NCBI RefSeq assembly: GCF_004362405.1
Contig: NZ_SNXE01000001.1
Span: forward strand, 1 to 64,000
Length of the DNA: 64,000 bases
DNA from: Roseateles asaccharophilus
GTDB taxonomy: Bacteria > Pseudomonadota > Gammaproteobacteria > Burkholderiales > Burkholderiaceae_C
Direction of reading: 5' to 3'
The position numbers were made by a program, and so were the translations under genes. Positions 25,862-35,375 of this stretch are shown here, piece by piece (position 1 is the first letter of the stretch; every line of letters begins with the position of its first letter). The notes under the pieces are model-generated. The model was not told where the DNA came from. It saw nothing but the letters and a program-made list of their open reading frames with translations, and searched no databases.

Positions 25862-27214
25862 TCAGGGCCGCAGGCGCGGCGCAACGCGCGTCTCCAGCGA
25901 CGCAGGCTGATAGTCCGGCCGGAAGCGGCAGCTGGAAGGGAATTGCGCCTGCGCCCGCTCGCAGCCCTGCGCCACCGCGGCCGGCGTCGGCTTGCGCCCC
26001 TCGCGCAGCCAGGCTTTCAGGGCCTCCATCAGGGCCACATAGCTGGCGTCGCTGAGGTAGCTGTGTTCGGCATCGTCGCTAAAGGTCTGCACCAGCGACC
26101 CGGCGCGGCCGGCCCGCGCCATGGTCTCGCCAAAGCTGTGCTGCAGCTCGACGAAGGCGATCGGGTCGCGGATGCCATGGACCGTCAGCACCGGCACCGC
26201 GATTCGGCCGCCGGGATCGGTGTCGGCGCCGAAACGCGCCACCGCCGCCGGGTCGGCCGCATAGCGCAGCACGCCGGCATTGAGCGCGCGGTCATCATCC
26301 GAGCCGCGGTACTGCGCGCCGGTATTGCCGAACACGCTGGCCCCGCCGCTGCGCTTCTCGGCAATGTCCTGGAAGTGGAAGGTGGCCCAGTTCAGATGGC
26401 CCAGGATGTTGCGCTCCGGGATCTGGATCACCTCGGTGATGGTGCGGATCTTGCGCGCCTGCTCGGCGCTGCGCTCGGCCGCGGGCTTGTCCAGCGCCAG
26501 GCAGTCGTTGATGCGCCGGGCCAGTTCGGCCTGGCTCAGCGCGCTACCGGCCGGCAGGCCGCGCCACAGCGGATACGGCGGCTCCTCGGGGCGCGGATGG
26601 TTGTTGCACAGGTACTGGTAGACCACGCGCAGATCCAGGCGGAACTCGTAGGACCGGGTGCCGCCGGCCAGCACGCCGCTGGTGAGCAGCACGCCGTCAT
26701 AGGCCCGCGGGTACATCTCGGCCGCGATGGCCGCCACGCTGGCGCCCCAGGACTGGCCATGCAGCAGGGTCAGCTTGGGCTGGGCGACATGCTGGACAAA
26801 GAGCCGACGCAGGCGCTCGGTGTCCTCGGCCGCGGCACGCACCGCCACCCCGCCCTGGCGGAAGCTGGAGCCGGCCCAGGCATAGCCGGCGCGCGGCATG
26901 ATGGACCAGCGCTGCAAGTCCTCCTCGACGCGCTTCATGGTCGGCGCGCCAAGAAAGGGGCCGCCGTGGCTGTGCAGCACCAGCTCGCCCCGCCAGTCCT
27001 TGGGAATGGCGATCAGGTAGAAGGCGCCGGCACTGTCCTGGCCACCCAGGCAGCGGGTGTCGGCCGGCATGCCGCTGGGGCAGGCGCGGGCCTGCGGCGC
27101 CGCCTCGGGCGGCATGGGAGGCGACTCGGCCGCCCGATGGGCGCAAGCGCCCAGCAGGGCCAGGGACAGCAGTGCCGCCCCCAGGGCGGCGCTTGCGATT
27201 CGGCGCTTATTCAT
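25862..27214 (-). CDS. Secreted lipoprotein alpha/beta hydrolase
   Basis: This 450-residue protein has a lipoprotein signal peptide (SLALLGAC lipobox, cysteine at residue 24) and an alpha/beta hydrolase fold. The nucleophile elbow is GQSWG within LTLLHGQSWGASVAAIAAE, the oxyanion HGGP segment appears in LVLHSHGGPFLGAP, and the acid and histidine lie near VHGIRDP and DDAEHSYLSD. Such enzymes are often tripeptidyl aminopeptidase-like or esterase-like. Its start shares an ATGA overlap with the stop of the Mrr-like membrane gene, so the two are translationally coupled, although a functional link is not obvious. Confidence 0.85.
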   Translation of the reverse strand: MNKRRIASAALGAALLSLALLGACAHRAAESPPMPPEAAPQARACPSGMPADTRCLGGQDSAGAFYLIAIPKDWRGELVLHSHGGPFLGAPTMKRVEEDLQRWSIMPRAGYAWAGSSFRQGGVAVRAAAEDTERLRRLFVQHVAQPKLTLLHGQSWGASVAAIAAEMYPRAYDGVLLTSGVLAGGTRSYEFRLDLRVVYQYLCNNHPRPEEPPYPLWRGLPAGSALSQAELARRINDCLALDKPAAERSAEQARKIRTITEVIQIPERNILGHLNWATFHFQDIAEKRSGGASVFGNTGAQYRGSDDDRALNAGVLRYAADPAAVARFGADTDPGGRIAVPVLTVHGIRDPIAFVELQHSFGETMARAGRAGSLVQTFSDDAEHSYLSDASYVALMEALKAWLREGRKPTPAAVAQGCERAQAQFPSSCRFRPDYQPASLETRVAPRLRP

Positions 27215-27801
27215 CAGTGTGGCCTCCCCTTGCCCGAGGGCAGATCGCGCAACAGGCCGGCCAGTTCGCTCGCCTGCCAGATGTCGATGCCCTGCGCGGC
27301 GGCATAGGGTCGGGCGTTCTCGCTCAACGCGGCCAGGCCGATATAGATCACCGCGTCGGCCTGCCTGGCCTCACGCGCGGCCTGCAGCGCACGCAGCGCC
27401 TCCAGCCCGGTGCGGGCCGATTTCCAGCGCCGCGCGCTGACCAGGGTGAGGCGGCCCCCGCGCTCCAGCTCGAAGTCATAGGCCTCGCTCTTGCCCGACG
27501 GCAGCCTCAGTGTGTAGCCCTCGCGTCGGAAGGCCTGCTCCAGCAGTGCCGAGAAGGCCGGCCAGCCCAGGTCGGCCAGGGCCTCCTGCGTCTGGGCGAT
27601 GCGCGCGGCGCTGGGCAGGCCCCATTGGCGACGCAGGGCCAGCGCGCTGACCACCAGAAAGGGGAATCCCGAGAGCGCGCCCACCAGCCGCAGGTCCGCC
27701 GGCAGCAGCGCAAAGCTCAGCAGGGCCAGCACGGCCGCGATCAGCAAGCCGATCCACCAGGACGAACGCAGCAGGATCGCGAACAGCGAGTTCTTCGCCA
27801 T
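27214..27801 (-). CDS. Membrane protein with Mrr/endonuclease-like domain
   Basis: This 195-residue protein has one or two N-terminal membrane helices (WWIGLLIAAVLALLSFALL and GFPFLVVSALAL) followed by a soluble domain of about 110 residues. That domain resembles the restriction-endonuclease-like (Mrr) fold seen in DUF2034 proteins: FSALLEQAFRREGY, then YDFELERGGRLTLVSARRWK and ADAVIYIGLAALSENARPYA. The usual catalytic D-(E/Q)-x-K appears as YDFELER with VSARRWK, so the lysine/acid arrangement is altered. ATG at 27801 is preferred. It is the promoter-proximal gene of a two-gene unit with the lipoprotein hydrolase. Confidence 0.7.
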   Translation of the reverse strand: MAKNSLFAILLRSSWWIGLLIAAVLALLSFALLPADLRLVGALSGFPFLVVSALALRRQWGLPSAARIAQTQEALADLGWPAFSALLEQAFRREGYTLRLPSGKSEAYDFELERGGRLTLVSARRWKSARTGLEALRALQAAREARQADAVIYIGLAALSENARPYAAAQGIDIWQASELAGLLRDLPSGKGRPH

Positions 27802-27933
27802 GGTCAGCTTCAAGGACGGGCTCCGGTTCAAAGGCCAGGAGTATCGATGATCGCCCGCGACCACCGCGCCATGCGCGTCGCCGCCATGCTGCTACGCTCT
27901 GCGCCGCGCATCCCGACACAGGAGCAAGAACGC

Positions 27934-30666
27934 ATGCACATGATGATGATCCGCCGCATCACGCTGATCCTCGGCGCCGGCCTGATGGCCGCCAGCGCCG
28001 CCACCGCCCAGGCGCCGCTCAAACCCGTGGCCAGCGTCGAGGGCATCACCGAGTACCGCCTGGCCAACGGCCTCCAAGTGCTGCTGGCCCCGGACAGCTC
28101 CAAGCCCAGCACCACGGTCAATATGACCTACAAGGTCGGCTCCCGCCACGAGAACTATGGCGAGACCGGCATGGCCCATCTGCTGGAGCATCTGCTGTTC
28201 AAGCCCACGGCCAAGAACCCCGCACCGGACGCCGAATTCGCCAAGCGTGGCCTGCAGTCCAATGGCAGCACCTGGCTGGACCGCACCAACTACTTCGCCA
28301 GCTTTGCCGCCAACGAGGCCAATCTGCGCTGGTACTTGGAGTGGCAGGCCGACATCATGGTCAACAGCCGGGTGGCCCGCAGCGATCTGGACACCGAGAT
28401 GACCGTGGTGCGCAACGAGATGGAGATGGGGGAGAACGACCCCGGCAACATCGTCTTCGAGCGCCTGCTGGCCACCATGTACCAGTGGCACAACTATGGC
28501 AAGAGCACCATAGGCGCGCGCGCCGATGTGGAGAACGTGGACATCCCGCGCCTGCAGGCCTTCTACCGCCAGTACTACCAGCCGGACAACGCCACCCTCA
28601 TCGTCTCGGGCAAGTTCGACAGCGCCAAGGTGCTGGCCTGGGTGCAGCAGAGCTTTGGCAAGATCAAGAAGCCCACGCGCAAGCTGCCCAAGCTCTACAC
28701 CCTGGATCCGGTGCAGGACGGCGAGCGCTTTGTCGCGGTACGCCGCACCGGCGGCGTGGCCAGCGCCACCCTGGCCTACCATGTGCCGCCGGGCCCGCAC
28801 CCGGACTATGCGGCAGTGGAGCTGCTCAATCTCATCCTGACCGAAGCTCCGGCCGGCCGTCTGCACAAGGCCCTGGTGGAGCGGGACAAGCTGGCCGCCT
28901 CCGTGGCCGCCTTCGCCGCGCCCCTGCATGATCCGGGCTTCACCGTGCTGAATGCCGAGCTGGCCCCCGGCGCCAGTCTGGAGCTCATGAGCCAGCGGCT
29001 GCTGCAGGTGGTGGAGCAGGAACTGATGGCCCAGCCCATCACGGCCGAAGAACTCAAGCGTGCCCAGACGCGCTGGCTGAACCGCTGGGAGCAGCTGTTC
29101 ACCGATCCCGAGCAGGTGGGCACCGCCTTGTCCGAGACCGTGAGCCAGGGCGACTGGCGCCTCTTCTTCCTGCTGCGCGACCGCATCCGCAGCGCCAAGC
29201 TGGACGATGTGCAGCGCGTGGCGCGTGAGCGCCTGCTGCCCAGCAACCGCACCCTGGCCCATTACATCCCCACCGACAAGCCCCAGCGCGCCCCGGCGCC
29301 GGCCATGGTGGAGGTGGCGGCCGAGATGAAGCAGTTCGTACCGGCTGCCGCCGCGACTCAGGTGGCGGCCTTCGACGCCAGCCCCGCCAACATCGACCGC
29401 CAGACCCAGCGCGCCACCCTGGCCAGCGGCCTGCAGCTGGCCCTGCTGCCCAAGCCCACCCGCGGCAATGCGGTGCAGGGCGTGCTGAGCCTGCGCTGGG
29501 GTGACGCCGCCGGCCTGCAGGGCCTGCGCGCCGTCAGCGATGCCACGGCGGCCCTGCTGGACAAGGGCACGCAGCGCCTGGACCGCCAGCAGCTGCGCGA
29601 CCGCCTGGACGCGCTCAAGGTGGAGCTGCAGGTCATGCCCGGCAGCGAAGGCGTGAGCGTGGCCTGGACCACGCGCCGCGAGCATGCGGCCGAGGCCCTG
29701 GCCCTGATCGGCGAGATGCTGCGCCAGCCGCGCCTGGGCCCCGACAGCCTGGACGAGGTGCGCGCCCAGAGCCTGGCCGCCCTGCAGGCCCAACGCGATG
29801 AGCCCCAGGCCGTGGCGGCGAACGCCATCGCCCTGGCCTTCAACGGCCCCTACACCCGCGGCGATGTGCGCCATGCGCGGACCTTTGACGAGATCGCGGC
29901 CGATACGCAAGCGGTGAGCATCGAGCAGGTGCGGGCCTTCCACGCCCGTTTCTACGGTGCCAGCCAGGCCCAGCTGGGCCTGGTGGGCGACTTCGACGCG
30001 GCCGCCCTCAAGCAGGCCGCCGAGACCGCCTTCGGCGACTGGCGCGCGCCCGCTCCCTATGCCCGGGTGCCCCGACCCAGCCTGGCCGTGCCCGGCAAGC
30101 TGCAGCTGATTCAGACGCCCGACAAGCAGAACGCCGTGCTGGCCGGCCGCATGCCCCTGGCCCTGAGCGACGAGCATGCCGACTATCCCGCCCTGCTGAT
30201 GGCCAACTACCTGCTGGGCGAGGGCAGCGACTCGCGTCTGTGGAAGCGCATCCGCGAGAAGGAAGGCCTGTCCTATGGCGTCTGGTCCTTTGTGCAGTGG
30301 AGCCCCCTGGACGAGAACTCGCCCTGGAACCTGGGCGCCATCTTTGCGCCGAGCAATCGCAGCAAGGTCGAGACGGCCCTGCGCGAAGAGGTGGCCCGTG
30401 CGCTCAAGGACGGCTTCAGCGCCGAGGAGGTGGCCGCCGGCAAGCAGGCCCTGCTGAGCAGCCGCGCCCTGGCGCGCGCGCAAGACCCGGCCCTGGCCCA
30501 GACCCTGGCGGCCAATCTGCTGCTCAAGCGCACGCTGGCGCGCAGCCAGCAGGTGGATGAGGCGCTGAGCCGGCTGACGCCGGAACAGGTCAACGCGGCC
30601 CTGCGCAAGTACCTGAAGCTGGCGGACTTCCAGCTCATCTTCGCGGGCGATTTCAAGCAGCCCTGA
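27934..30666 (+). CDS. M16 family zinc metallopeptidase (pitrilysin-like)
   Basis: This 910-residue exported peptidase has a signal peptide (LILGAGLMAASAATAQA) and two M16 halves. The first holds the inverted zinc motif HLLEH (H82, E85, H86) and a downstream glutamate in VVRNEMEMGE, so it is the catalytic half; the second (from about residue 490) lacks the motif and is the regulatory half, with the RIREKEGLSYGVW segment typical of M16. This order and length resemble pitrilysin-like enzymes that degrade peptides in the periplasm. ATG at 27934 follows AGGAG at good spacing. It ends at a strong hairpin (30686-30711). Confidence 0.93.
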   Translation: MHMMMIRRITLILGAGLMAASAATAQAPLKPVASVEGITEYRLANGLQVLLAPDSSKPSTTVNMTYKVGSRHENYGETGMAHLLEHLLFKPTAKNPAPDAEFAKRGLQSNGSTWLDRTNYFASFAANEANLRWYLEWQADIMVNSRVARSDLDTEMTVVRNEMEMGENDPGNIVFERLLATMYQWHNYGKSTIGARADVENVDIPRLQAFYRQYYQPDNATLIVSGKFDSAKVLAWVQQSFGKIKKPTRKLPKLYTLDPVQDGERFVAVRRTGGVASATLAYHVPPGPHPDYAAVELLNLILTEAPAGRLHKALVERDKLAASVAAFAAPLHDPGFTVLNAELAPGASLELMSQRLLQVVEQELMAQPITAEELKRAQTRWLNRWEQLFTDPEQVGTALSETVSQGDWRLFFLLRDRIRSAKLDDVQRVARERLLPSNRTLAHYIPTDKPQRAPAPAMVEVAAEMKQFVPAAAATQVAAFDASPANIDRQTQRATLASGLQLALLPKPTRGNAVQGVLSLRWGDAAGLQGLRAVSDATAALLDKGTQRLDRQQLRDRLDALKVELQVMPGSEGVSVAWTTRREHAAEALALIGEMLRQPRLGPDSLDEVRAQSLAALQAQRDEPQAVAANAIALAFNGPYTRGDVRHARTFDEIAADTQAVSIEQVRAFHARFYGASQAQLGLVGDFDAAALKQAAETAFGDWRAPAPYARVPRPSLAVPGKLQLIQTPDKQNAVLAGRMPLALSDEHADYPALLMANYLLGEGSDSRLWKRIREKEGLSYGVWSFVQWSPLDENSPWNLGAIFAPSNRSKVETALREEVARALKDGFSAEEVAAGKQALLSSRALARAQDPALAQTLAANLLLKRTLARSQQVDEALSRLTPEQVNAALRKYLKLADFQLIFAGDFKQP

Positions 30667-30685
30667 GCGCACGCGTTTCCCTGCA

Positions 30686-30711
30686 GCAACACGGCCCACG
30701 GGCCGTGTTGC
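30686..30711 (+). terminator. Hairpin after the M16 peptidase gene
   Basis: Arms GCAACACGGCCC and GGGCCGTGTTGC (12 bp, perfect) flank an AC loop, 20 bp after the stop codon. The T-run is poor (CTATTGGG), so it is a probable but not canonical terminator. Confidence 0.6.
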
Positions 30712-30846
30712 GCTATTGGGACCGCCTCAGCGGCGCGGCGCACTATCATCTCGCCAACCCCCATGAATAGGACGCCCAAGGGCTTGCCTGGGGCTCCTTG
30801 ATGCGCATCAAGACGCTGCGCGCAGCGTGCGACGAAAAGAGACGAG

Positions 30847-33414
30847 ATGCTCGAAGCCGAAAAGGCGGTCCAAGAGGCCCAGCGCCTGGCCCAGCTGGAC
30901 GCGTTGGACCGGGTCATGGCCATGGCCGAGTTTGACACCGACGGCGTGTTGCGCCAGGCCAATGAGCGCTATCTGGCCCTGCTGGGCTACAGCCGCGAGC
31001 AAGCCCTGGGTCTGCCCCACCAGGCCTTCTGCACGGATGGACAGGCCGAGCGCGAGGAGTACCAGCGCTTCTGGGCCGGCCTGCTGGCCGGTGGCAGCCA
31101 CAGCGGACTGGTGGAGCGCCGGCGCCGCGACGGCAGCAGCTGCTGGCTGGAAGCCAGCTACACCCCGGTGTTCGACGCGCAGGGCCGGGTGCAGCAGGTG
31201 CTCAAGGTCGCCAGCGATGTGAGCGAGCGCCTGCAGCACGAGCGCGAGCAGCAGGAGCATCTGCGCCGACTCTCCCTGGTGGCCGACGCCAGCGATGCGG
31301 CCGTGGTGATCAGCGATGCCGAGTCGCGCATCGTCTACGTCAATACCGGCTTTAGCCGCATGTTCGGCTGGACACCGCCGGAGGTGCTGGGCCGGGAACC
31401 CATCGCCCTGCTGGCCCCCCAGCTGCCGCAGACCTTTGCCGAGGACTATCGGGCAGGCCTGCGCGCCGGTCGCGCCGTGGGCCGCGAAGAGATCGTCAGC
31501 GGCCGCGAGGGCCAGCGCTACTGGGCCAAGGTGATCAGCAATCCGGTGGCCGGCCCTGACGGCGCCTGGCAGTACACGGTCACCCTCTTGACCGACATCA
31601 CCCGCGCCAAGATGCACGAGGCGCTGCAGCACCGCGTGCTGGAAGCCATGGCCCGCGAGCGCCCCCTGGTCGAGGTGATGGAGCTGATCTGCCGCGAGGT
31701 GGAGCGCATCGCCCCGGACCTGATCGCCTCCATCCTGGAGGTGGATGAACAGGGCCTGCTCCATCCGCTGGCCGCGCCCGGCCTGCCCATGGAGTACTCC
31801 TCCAAGCTGGAAGGCCTGGCGATAGGCCCCCAGGTCGGCTCCTGCGGGACCGCGGCCTGGCGCCGGGAATCGGTCATGGTCGGCGATATGGACCACGACC
31901 CCTTGTGGGCCGACTACCGCGCCCTGTTCCAGCCCCAGGGTCTCAAGGCCTGCTGGTCCACGCCCTTCTTCAATGGCGAGGGCCGCGTGATCGGCACCTT
32001 CGCCTTCTACTCACGCCGCAAGCACAGCGATCTGAACTCTCCTTTCCACCAGCAGCTGGTGGACGCCTGCACCCATCTGTGCAGCCTGGCCCTGGAGCGT
32101 GAGCTGGCACGCAAGCGCATCCGCCAGCTGGCCTTCTATGACGGGCTCACGGGCCTGCCCAACCGCAGCCTGCTGCACGCGCGTGCCGACCAGGCCATCG
32201 CCTCCGCCGCGCGCAACGAGGAGCAGCTGGCCGTGCTCTTCCTGGACCTGGACCGCTTCAAGCAGGTGAACGACTCCCTGGGCCACCCGGCGGGCGACGC
32301 CCTGCTGCGCGAGGTGGCAAAGCGGCTGCAGCACGAGCTGCGCGCCTCGGACATTGCCGGCCGGCTCTCGGGCGATGAGTTCGTGGTGGTGCTGCCCCAG
32401 TGCGATGCAGAGCACGCCACCAACACCGTGGAGCGCCTGCAGGCCCTGCTGGCCGCACCCATGAGCATTGCCGACACCCGCCTGTCCATCTCCGCCAGCG
32501 TGGGCATCGCCATGTTCCCCGGCGACGGGCGCGAGATGGAGACCCTGCTGCAGCGAGCCGATATGGCCATGTACCAGGCCAAGAGCGCCGAGCGCGGGAG
32601 CTTCCGCTTCTTCAGCGCCGAGATGAACCGCATGGCCCAGGAACGCCTGGCCCTGGAGACCGCGCTGCGCGAGGCCCTGGCCCAGGGCTCGCTGTGCCTG
32701 CACTACCAGCCCCAGATCGAGCTGGCCACGGGCCGTCTCTACGGTGTGGAAGCCCTGGCACGCTGGACCCATGCCGCGCTGGGTCCCATCCCGCCCACGC
32801 GCTTCATCCCCCTGGCCGAGGAATGCGGCCTGATCGCCGAGCTGGGCCGCTGGGCCCTGCGCGAGGCCTGCCGCCAGCTCGCCGCCTGGCGCGCCCAGGG
32901 ACTGAACGTGCCAGCCGTTTCGGTCAATCTCTCGCCCACGGCCTTCCACAATCTGGAGCTGCCCAACATCATTGCCAGCGCGCTGGAACGCCACGCGCTG
33001 CAGGCCAGCGACCTGACCCTGGAGATCACCGAGAGCGTGCTGCTGGACACCAATCCCAGCACCATGAAGACGATTGCCGAGGTCCAGGCTCAGGGGGTGC
33101 GGCTGTCCATGGACGATTTCGGCACCGGCTACTCCAGCCTCAGCTATCTGCGCCGCCTGCCGGTCAGCGAGCTCAAGCTGGACCGCATCTTCGTGGCCGA
33201 CCTCGAAGGCGACGAAATGGCGCGCGCGCTCAGCAATGCCATCCTGGGTATAGGCAAGAGCCTGCAGCTGACCGTGGTGGCCGAGGGCGTGGAGAACGAG
33301 CAGCAGAACCGCCTGCTGCGCGAGCAAGGCTATCCCGTGGCCCAGGGCTATCTGTTCTCCAAGCCCCTGCCGCCCCAGGACCTGGAGCCCTGGCTGCGGC
33401 AGCACCTGGGCTAG
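30847..33414 (+). CDS. PAS-GAF-GGDEF-EAL cyclic-di-GMP signalling protein
   Basis: This 855-residue cytoplasmic protein contains two PAS domains (about 15-135 and 140-255), a GAF domain (about 265-420, with the GSCGTAAWRRE stretch), a GGDEF domain with SGDEF at 508-512, and an EAL domain with EAL at 635-637, ELTLEITES-like and DDFGTGYSSL metal-site motifs and a late VVAEGVEN. The EAL side looks catalytically intact. The GGDEF site has serine for the first glycine, a change found in some active cyclases. No membrane helices are visible, so it probably senses a soluble or redox signal through PAS/GAF. It stands alone downstream of a terminator. Confidence 0.93.
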   Translation: MLEAEKAVQEAQRLAQLDALDRVMAMAEFDTDGVLRQANERYLALLGYSREQALGLPHQAFCTDGQAEREEYQRFWAGLLAGGSHSGLVERRRRDGSSCWLEASYTPVFDAQGRVQQVLKVASDVSERLQHEREQQEHLRRLSLVADASDAAVVISDAESRIVYVNTGFSRMFGWTPPEVLGREPIALLAPQLPQTFAEDYRAGLRAGRAVGREEIVSGREGQRYWAKVISNPVAGPDGAWQYTVTLLTDITRAKMHEALQHRVLEAMARERPLVEVMELICREVERIAPDLIASILEVDEQGLLHPLAAPGLPMEYSSKLEGLAIGPQVGSCGTAAWRRESVMVGDMDHDPLWADYRALFQPQGLKACWSTPFFNGEGRVIGTFAFYSRRKHSDLNSPFHQQLVDACTHLCSLALERELARKRIRQLAFYDGLTGLPNRSLLHARADQAIASAARNEEQLAVLFLDLDRFKQVNDSLGHPAGDALLREVAKRLQHELRASDIAGRLSGDEFVVVLPQCDAEHATNTVERLQALLAAPMSIADTRLSISASVGIAMFPGDGREMETLLQRADMAMYQAKSAERGSFRFFSAEMNRMAQERLALETALREALAQGSLCLHYQPQIELATGRLYGVEALARWTHAALGPIPPTRFIPLAEECGLIAELGRWALREACRQLAAWRAQGLNVPAVSVNLSPTAFHNLELPNIIASALERHALQASDLTLEITESVLLDTNPSTMKTIAEVQAQGVRLSMDDFGTGYSSLSYLRRLPVSELKLDRIFVADLEGDEMARALSNAILGIGKSLQLTVVAEGVENEQQNRLLREQGYPVAQGYLFSKPLPPQDLEPWLRQHLG

Positions 33415-33436
33415 GCCTGCGCCCAAGAGACCGGCC

Positions 33437-34348
33437 TCAGGCCTGGTCCCAGTAGGGGCGCTCGGGGTCGAAACGCTCGGCCAGAAAGTCCACGAAGCGG
33501 CGCAGCAGCAGGGGCTGGTGGCGCCGGCTGGTGTAGACGGCGTGTATGCCCAGCTCCTCGGGTTCCCAGCCCGGCAGCAGGCGCTGCAGCTGGCCCGCGG
33601 CCAGGGCCGGACCTGCCAGATAGGTGGGCAGCAGGGCAATGCCGGCGCCGGCCAGCGCGCCCTGCAGCAGCACCGTGGCCTCGTTGGAGCGCAGCCGCGG
33701 CGGCCCGACCAGGGGCACGCGCTGCTCCTGGCCCGCGCGGCGCAGCCGCCACTCCTCGCTGCCGAAGCGGGCATGACCCAGGCAGACATGCTCGGCCAGC
33801 TGCTCGGGGCGCTCGGGCGCGGGTCGGCCGGCCAGATAGGCCGGGGCGGCGCAGAGCACCGAGCGGCACACGCTCAGGCGGCGCGCGATCAGGGCCGGGT
33901 CCAGCTGGTTGCTGATGCGCAGGGCCAGGTCGATGCGGTCCTCCACCAGATTGACCGGATGCTCCGAGGCCAGCAGCTCGATCTGGGTCTGGGGGTGGGC
34001 CGTCAGGAAATCGGCCGCCGCCGCGGCCAGGTGCAGCTGGGCAAAGGACATGGAGGCGCTGATGCGCAGCAGCCCCCGCACCTGCTGCTGGCGCGCGCCG
34101 GCCGCCTGGCGCGCATCCTCGGCCAGCTCCACCAGCTGGCGGCAGCGCGGCAGGGCTTCCAGGCCGGCATCGGTCAGGCTCAGGCGCCGGGTACTGCGCT
34201 GCAGCAGCCGCGTGCCCAGCCAGCGCTCCAGTCCCTCCAGCTGGCGGGTGGCCATGGCGCGCGAGATGTCCAGGCTGGCGGCCGCGGCGCTGAGGCTGCC
34301 GCGCTCCACCACCTCCACAAAGACGCGCATGGCTTGCAAGGTGTCCAT
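33437..34348 (-). CDS. LysR family transcriptional regulator
   Basis: This 303-residue regulator has an N-terminal winged HTH (MRVFVEVVERGSLSAAAASL, ISRAMATRQLEGLERWLGTRL) and a C-terminal ligand domain starting VRGLLRISASMSFAQLHLA. The unusual RAMATRQLEGLE recognition helix is common in the group that regulates small reductases and redox enzymes. It is divergent from the MBL-fold gene across 106 bp; that region contains the repeat CATGC-AACAAA-CATGC (34359-34374), one helical turn apart, near the LysR start, which could be part of its binding site. Confidence 0.92.
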   Translation of the reverse strand: MDTLQAMRVFVEVVERGSLSAAAASLDISRAMATRQLEGLERWLGTRLLQRSTRRLSLTDAGLEALPRCRQLVELAEDARQAAGARQQQVRGLLRISASMSFAQLHLAAAAADFLTAHPQTQIELLASEHPVNLVEDRIDLALRISNQLDPALIARRLSVCRSVLCAAPAYLAGRPAPERPEQLAEHVCLGHARFGSEEWRLRRAGQEQRVPLVGPPRLRSNEATVLLQGALAGAGIALLPTYLAGPALAAGQLQRLLPGWEPEELGIHAVYTSRRHQPLLLRRFVDFLAERFDPERPYWDQA

Positions 34349-34454
34349 ATGCCCGAATCATGCAACAAACATGCGCTTCAAAGGCTGTTTATCCGCGCAA
34401 TCCGAGCAAATAAAGTTCAGTCCATCGCAACACCCTGAACGCCAAGGACCTCGT

Positions 34455-35375
34455 ATGAACCGCCACAACACCCTCTCCCGCCTGATGCGCCGCCTGGGCC
34501 TCGTCTCCGCCCTGGGCCTGGGCATGGTCGCCGCCGGCCAGGCCCAGACCGCCGCCGCCCCGGCCGCCGCCAGCGCCCCGCTGGAGCTCAAGGTCATCAA
34601 TCACGGCGCGGCCAGCTTCCATGTGAACTCGGTGCTGGTCATGGGCGCCAAGGAAGCCCTGCTGCTGGACGCGGGCTTCACCCGCGCCGACGCCCTGCGC
34701 ATCGCCGCCGCCGTGCTGGACAGCGGCAAGACCCTGTCCACCATCTATGTCTCGGCCGCCGATCCCGACTACTACTTCGGCCTGGAAGTGCTGAAGCAGG
34801 AGTTCCCGGCCGCCCGCGTCGTCACCGCCGCGCCCACCTTCAAGAAGATCGAAGCCTCCCTGCCCACCAAGCTCAAGGTCTGGGGCCCGCGTCTGGGCGC
34901 CAATGCGCCGCGCCAGCCCCTGCTGCCCCAGGTGCTGGAGGGCAATACCCTGACGCTGGAAGGCCAGACCCTGGAGATCCGCGGCCTCAATGACAGCCTG
35001 GCCCACCGCAGCTATGTCTGGATTCCCTCGCTCAAGGCCGTGGTCGGCGGCGTGAACAGCTTCGGCGGCCTGCACGCCTGGACCGCCGACACCCAGACCA
35101 TGGCCGAGCGCGCCGCCTGGGTGGCCAAGATCGACGAGCAGCTGGCCCTCAAGCCCGCCGTGGTGGTGCCCGGTCATATGCTGCCCGGCACGGTGCAGGA
35201 CGCCTCGGTGCTGCGCTACACCCGCGACTATCTGCAGCGCTTCGAGACCGAGCTGCCCCGCGCCGCCAATGCCGCCGCCCTGATCGAGACCATGAAGGCC
35301 GCCTACCCGCAGGCCGGCCTGGGCATCGCCCTGGACATCGGTGCCAAGGTCAACAAGGGTGAGATGAAGTGGTAA
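34455..35375 (+). CDS. MBL-fold metallo-hydrolase-like exported protein with altered metal site
   Basis: This 306-residue protein has a signal peptide (LVSALGLGMVAAGQAQ) and a metallo-beta-lactamase-like fold: FHVNSVLVMGAKEALLLDAGF, then the region that normally carries the HxHxDH zinc motif. Here that stretch is SAADPDYYFG (100-109); the two histidines are A101 and D103 and the last is Y106, with only D105 retained. A later histidine is present in VVVPGHMLPG. The enzyme may have lost or remodelled metal chemistry. It overlaps the DsbA-like gene by 7 nt and is divergent from a LysR gene that probably controls it. Confidence 0.84.
   Translation: MNRHNTLSRLMRRLGLVSALGLGMVAAGQAQTAAAPAAASAPLELKVINHGAASFHVNSVLVMGAKEALLLDAGFTRADALRIAAAVLDSGKTLSTIYVSAADPDYYFGLEVLKQEFPAARVVTAAPTFKKIEASLPTKLKVWGPRLGANAPRQPLLPQVLEGNTLTLEGQTLEIRGLNDSLAHRSYVWIPSLKAVVGGVNSFGGLHAWTADTQTMAERAAWVAKIDEQLALKPAVVVPGHMLPGTVQDASVLRYTRDYLQRFETELPRAANAAALIETMKAAYPQAGLGIALDIGAKVNKGEMKW

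Noticed and set aside
27892-30699. A 935-codon open frame on the minus strand
   Set aside because: It is antisense to the M16 peptidase gene and shows the same biased composition with no recognisable motifs.
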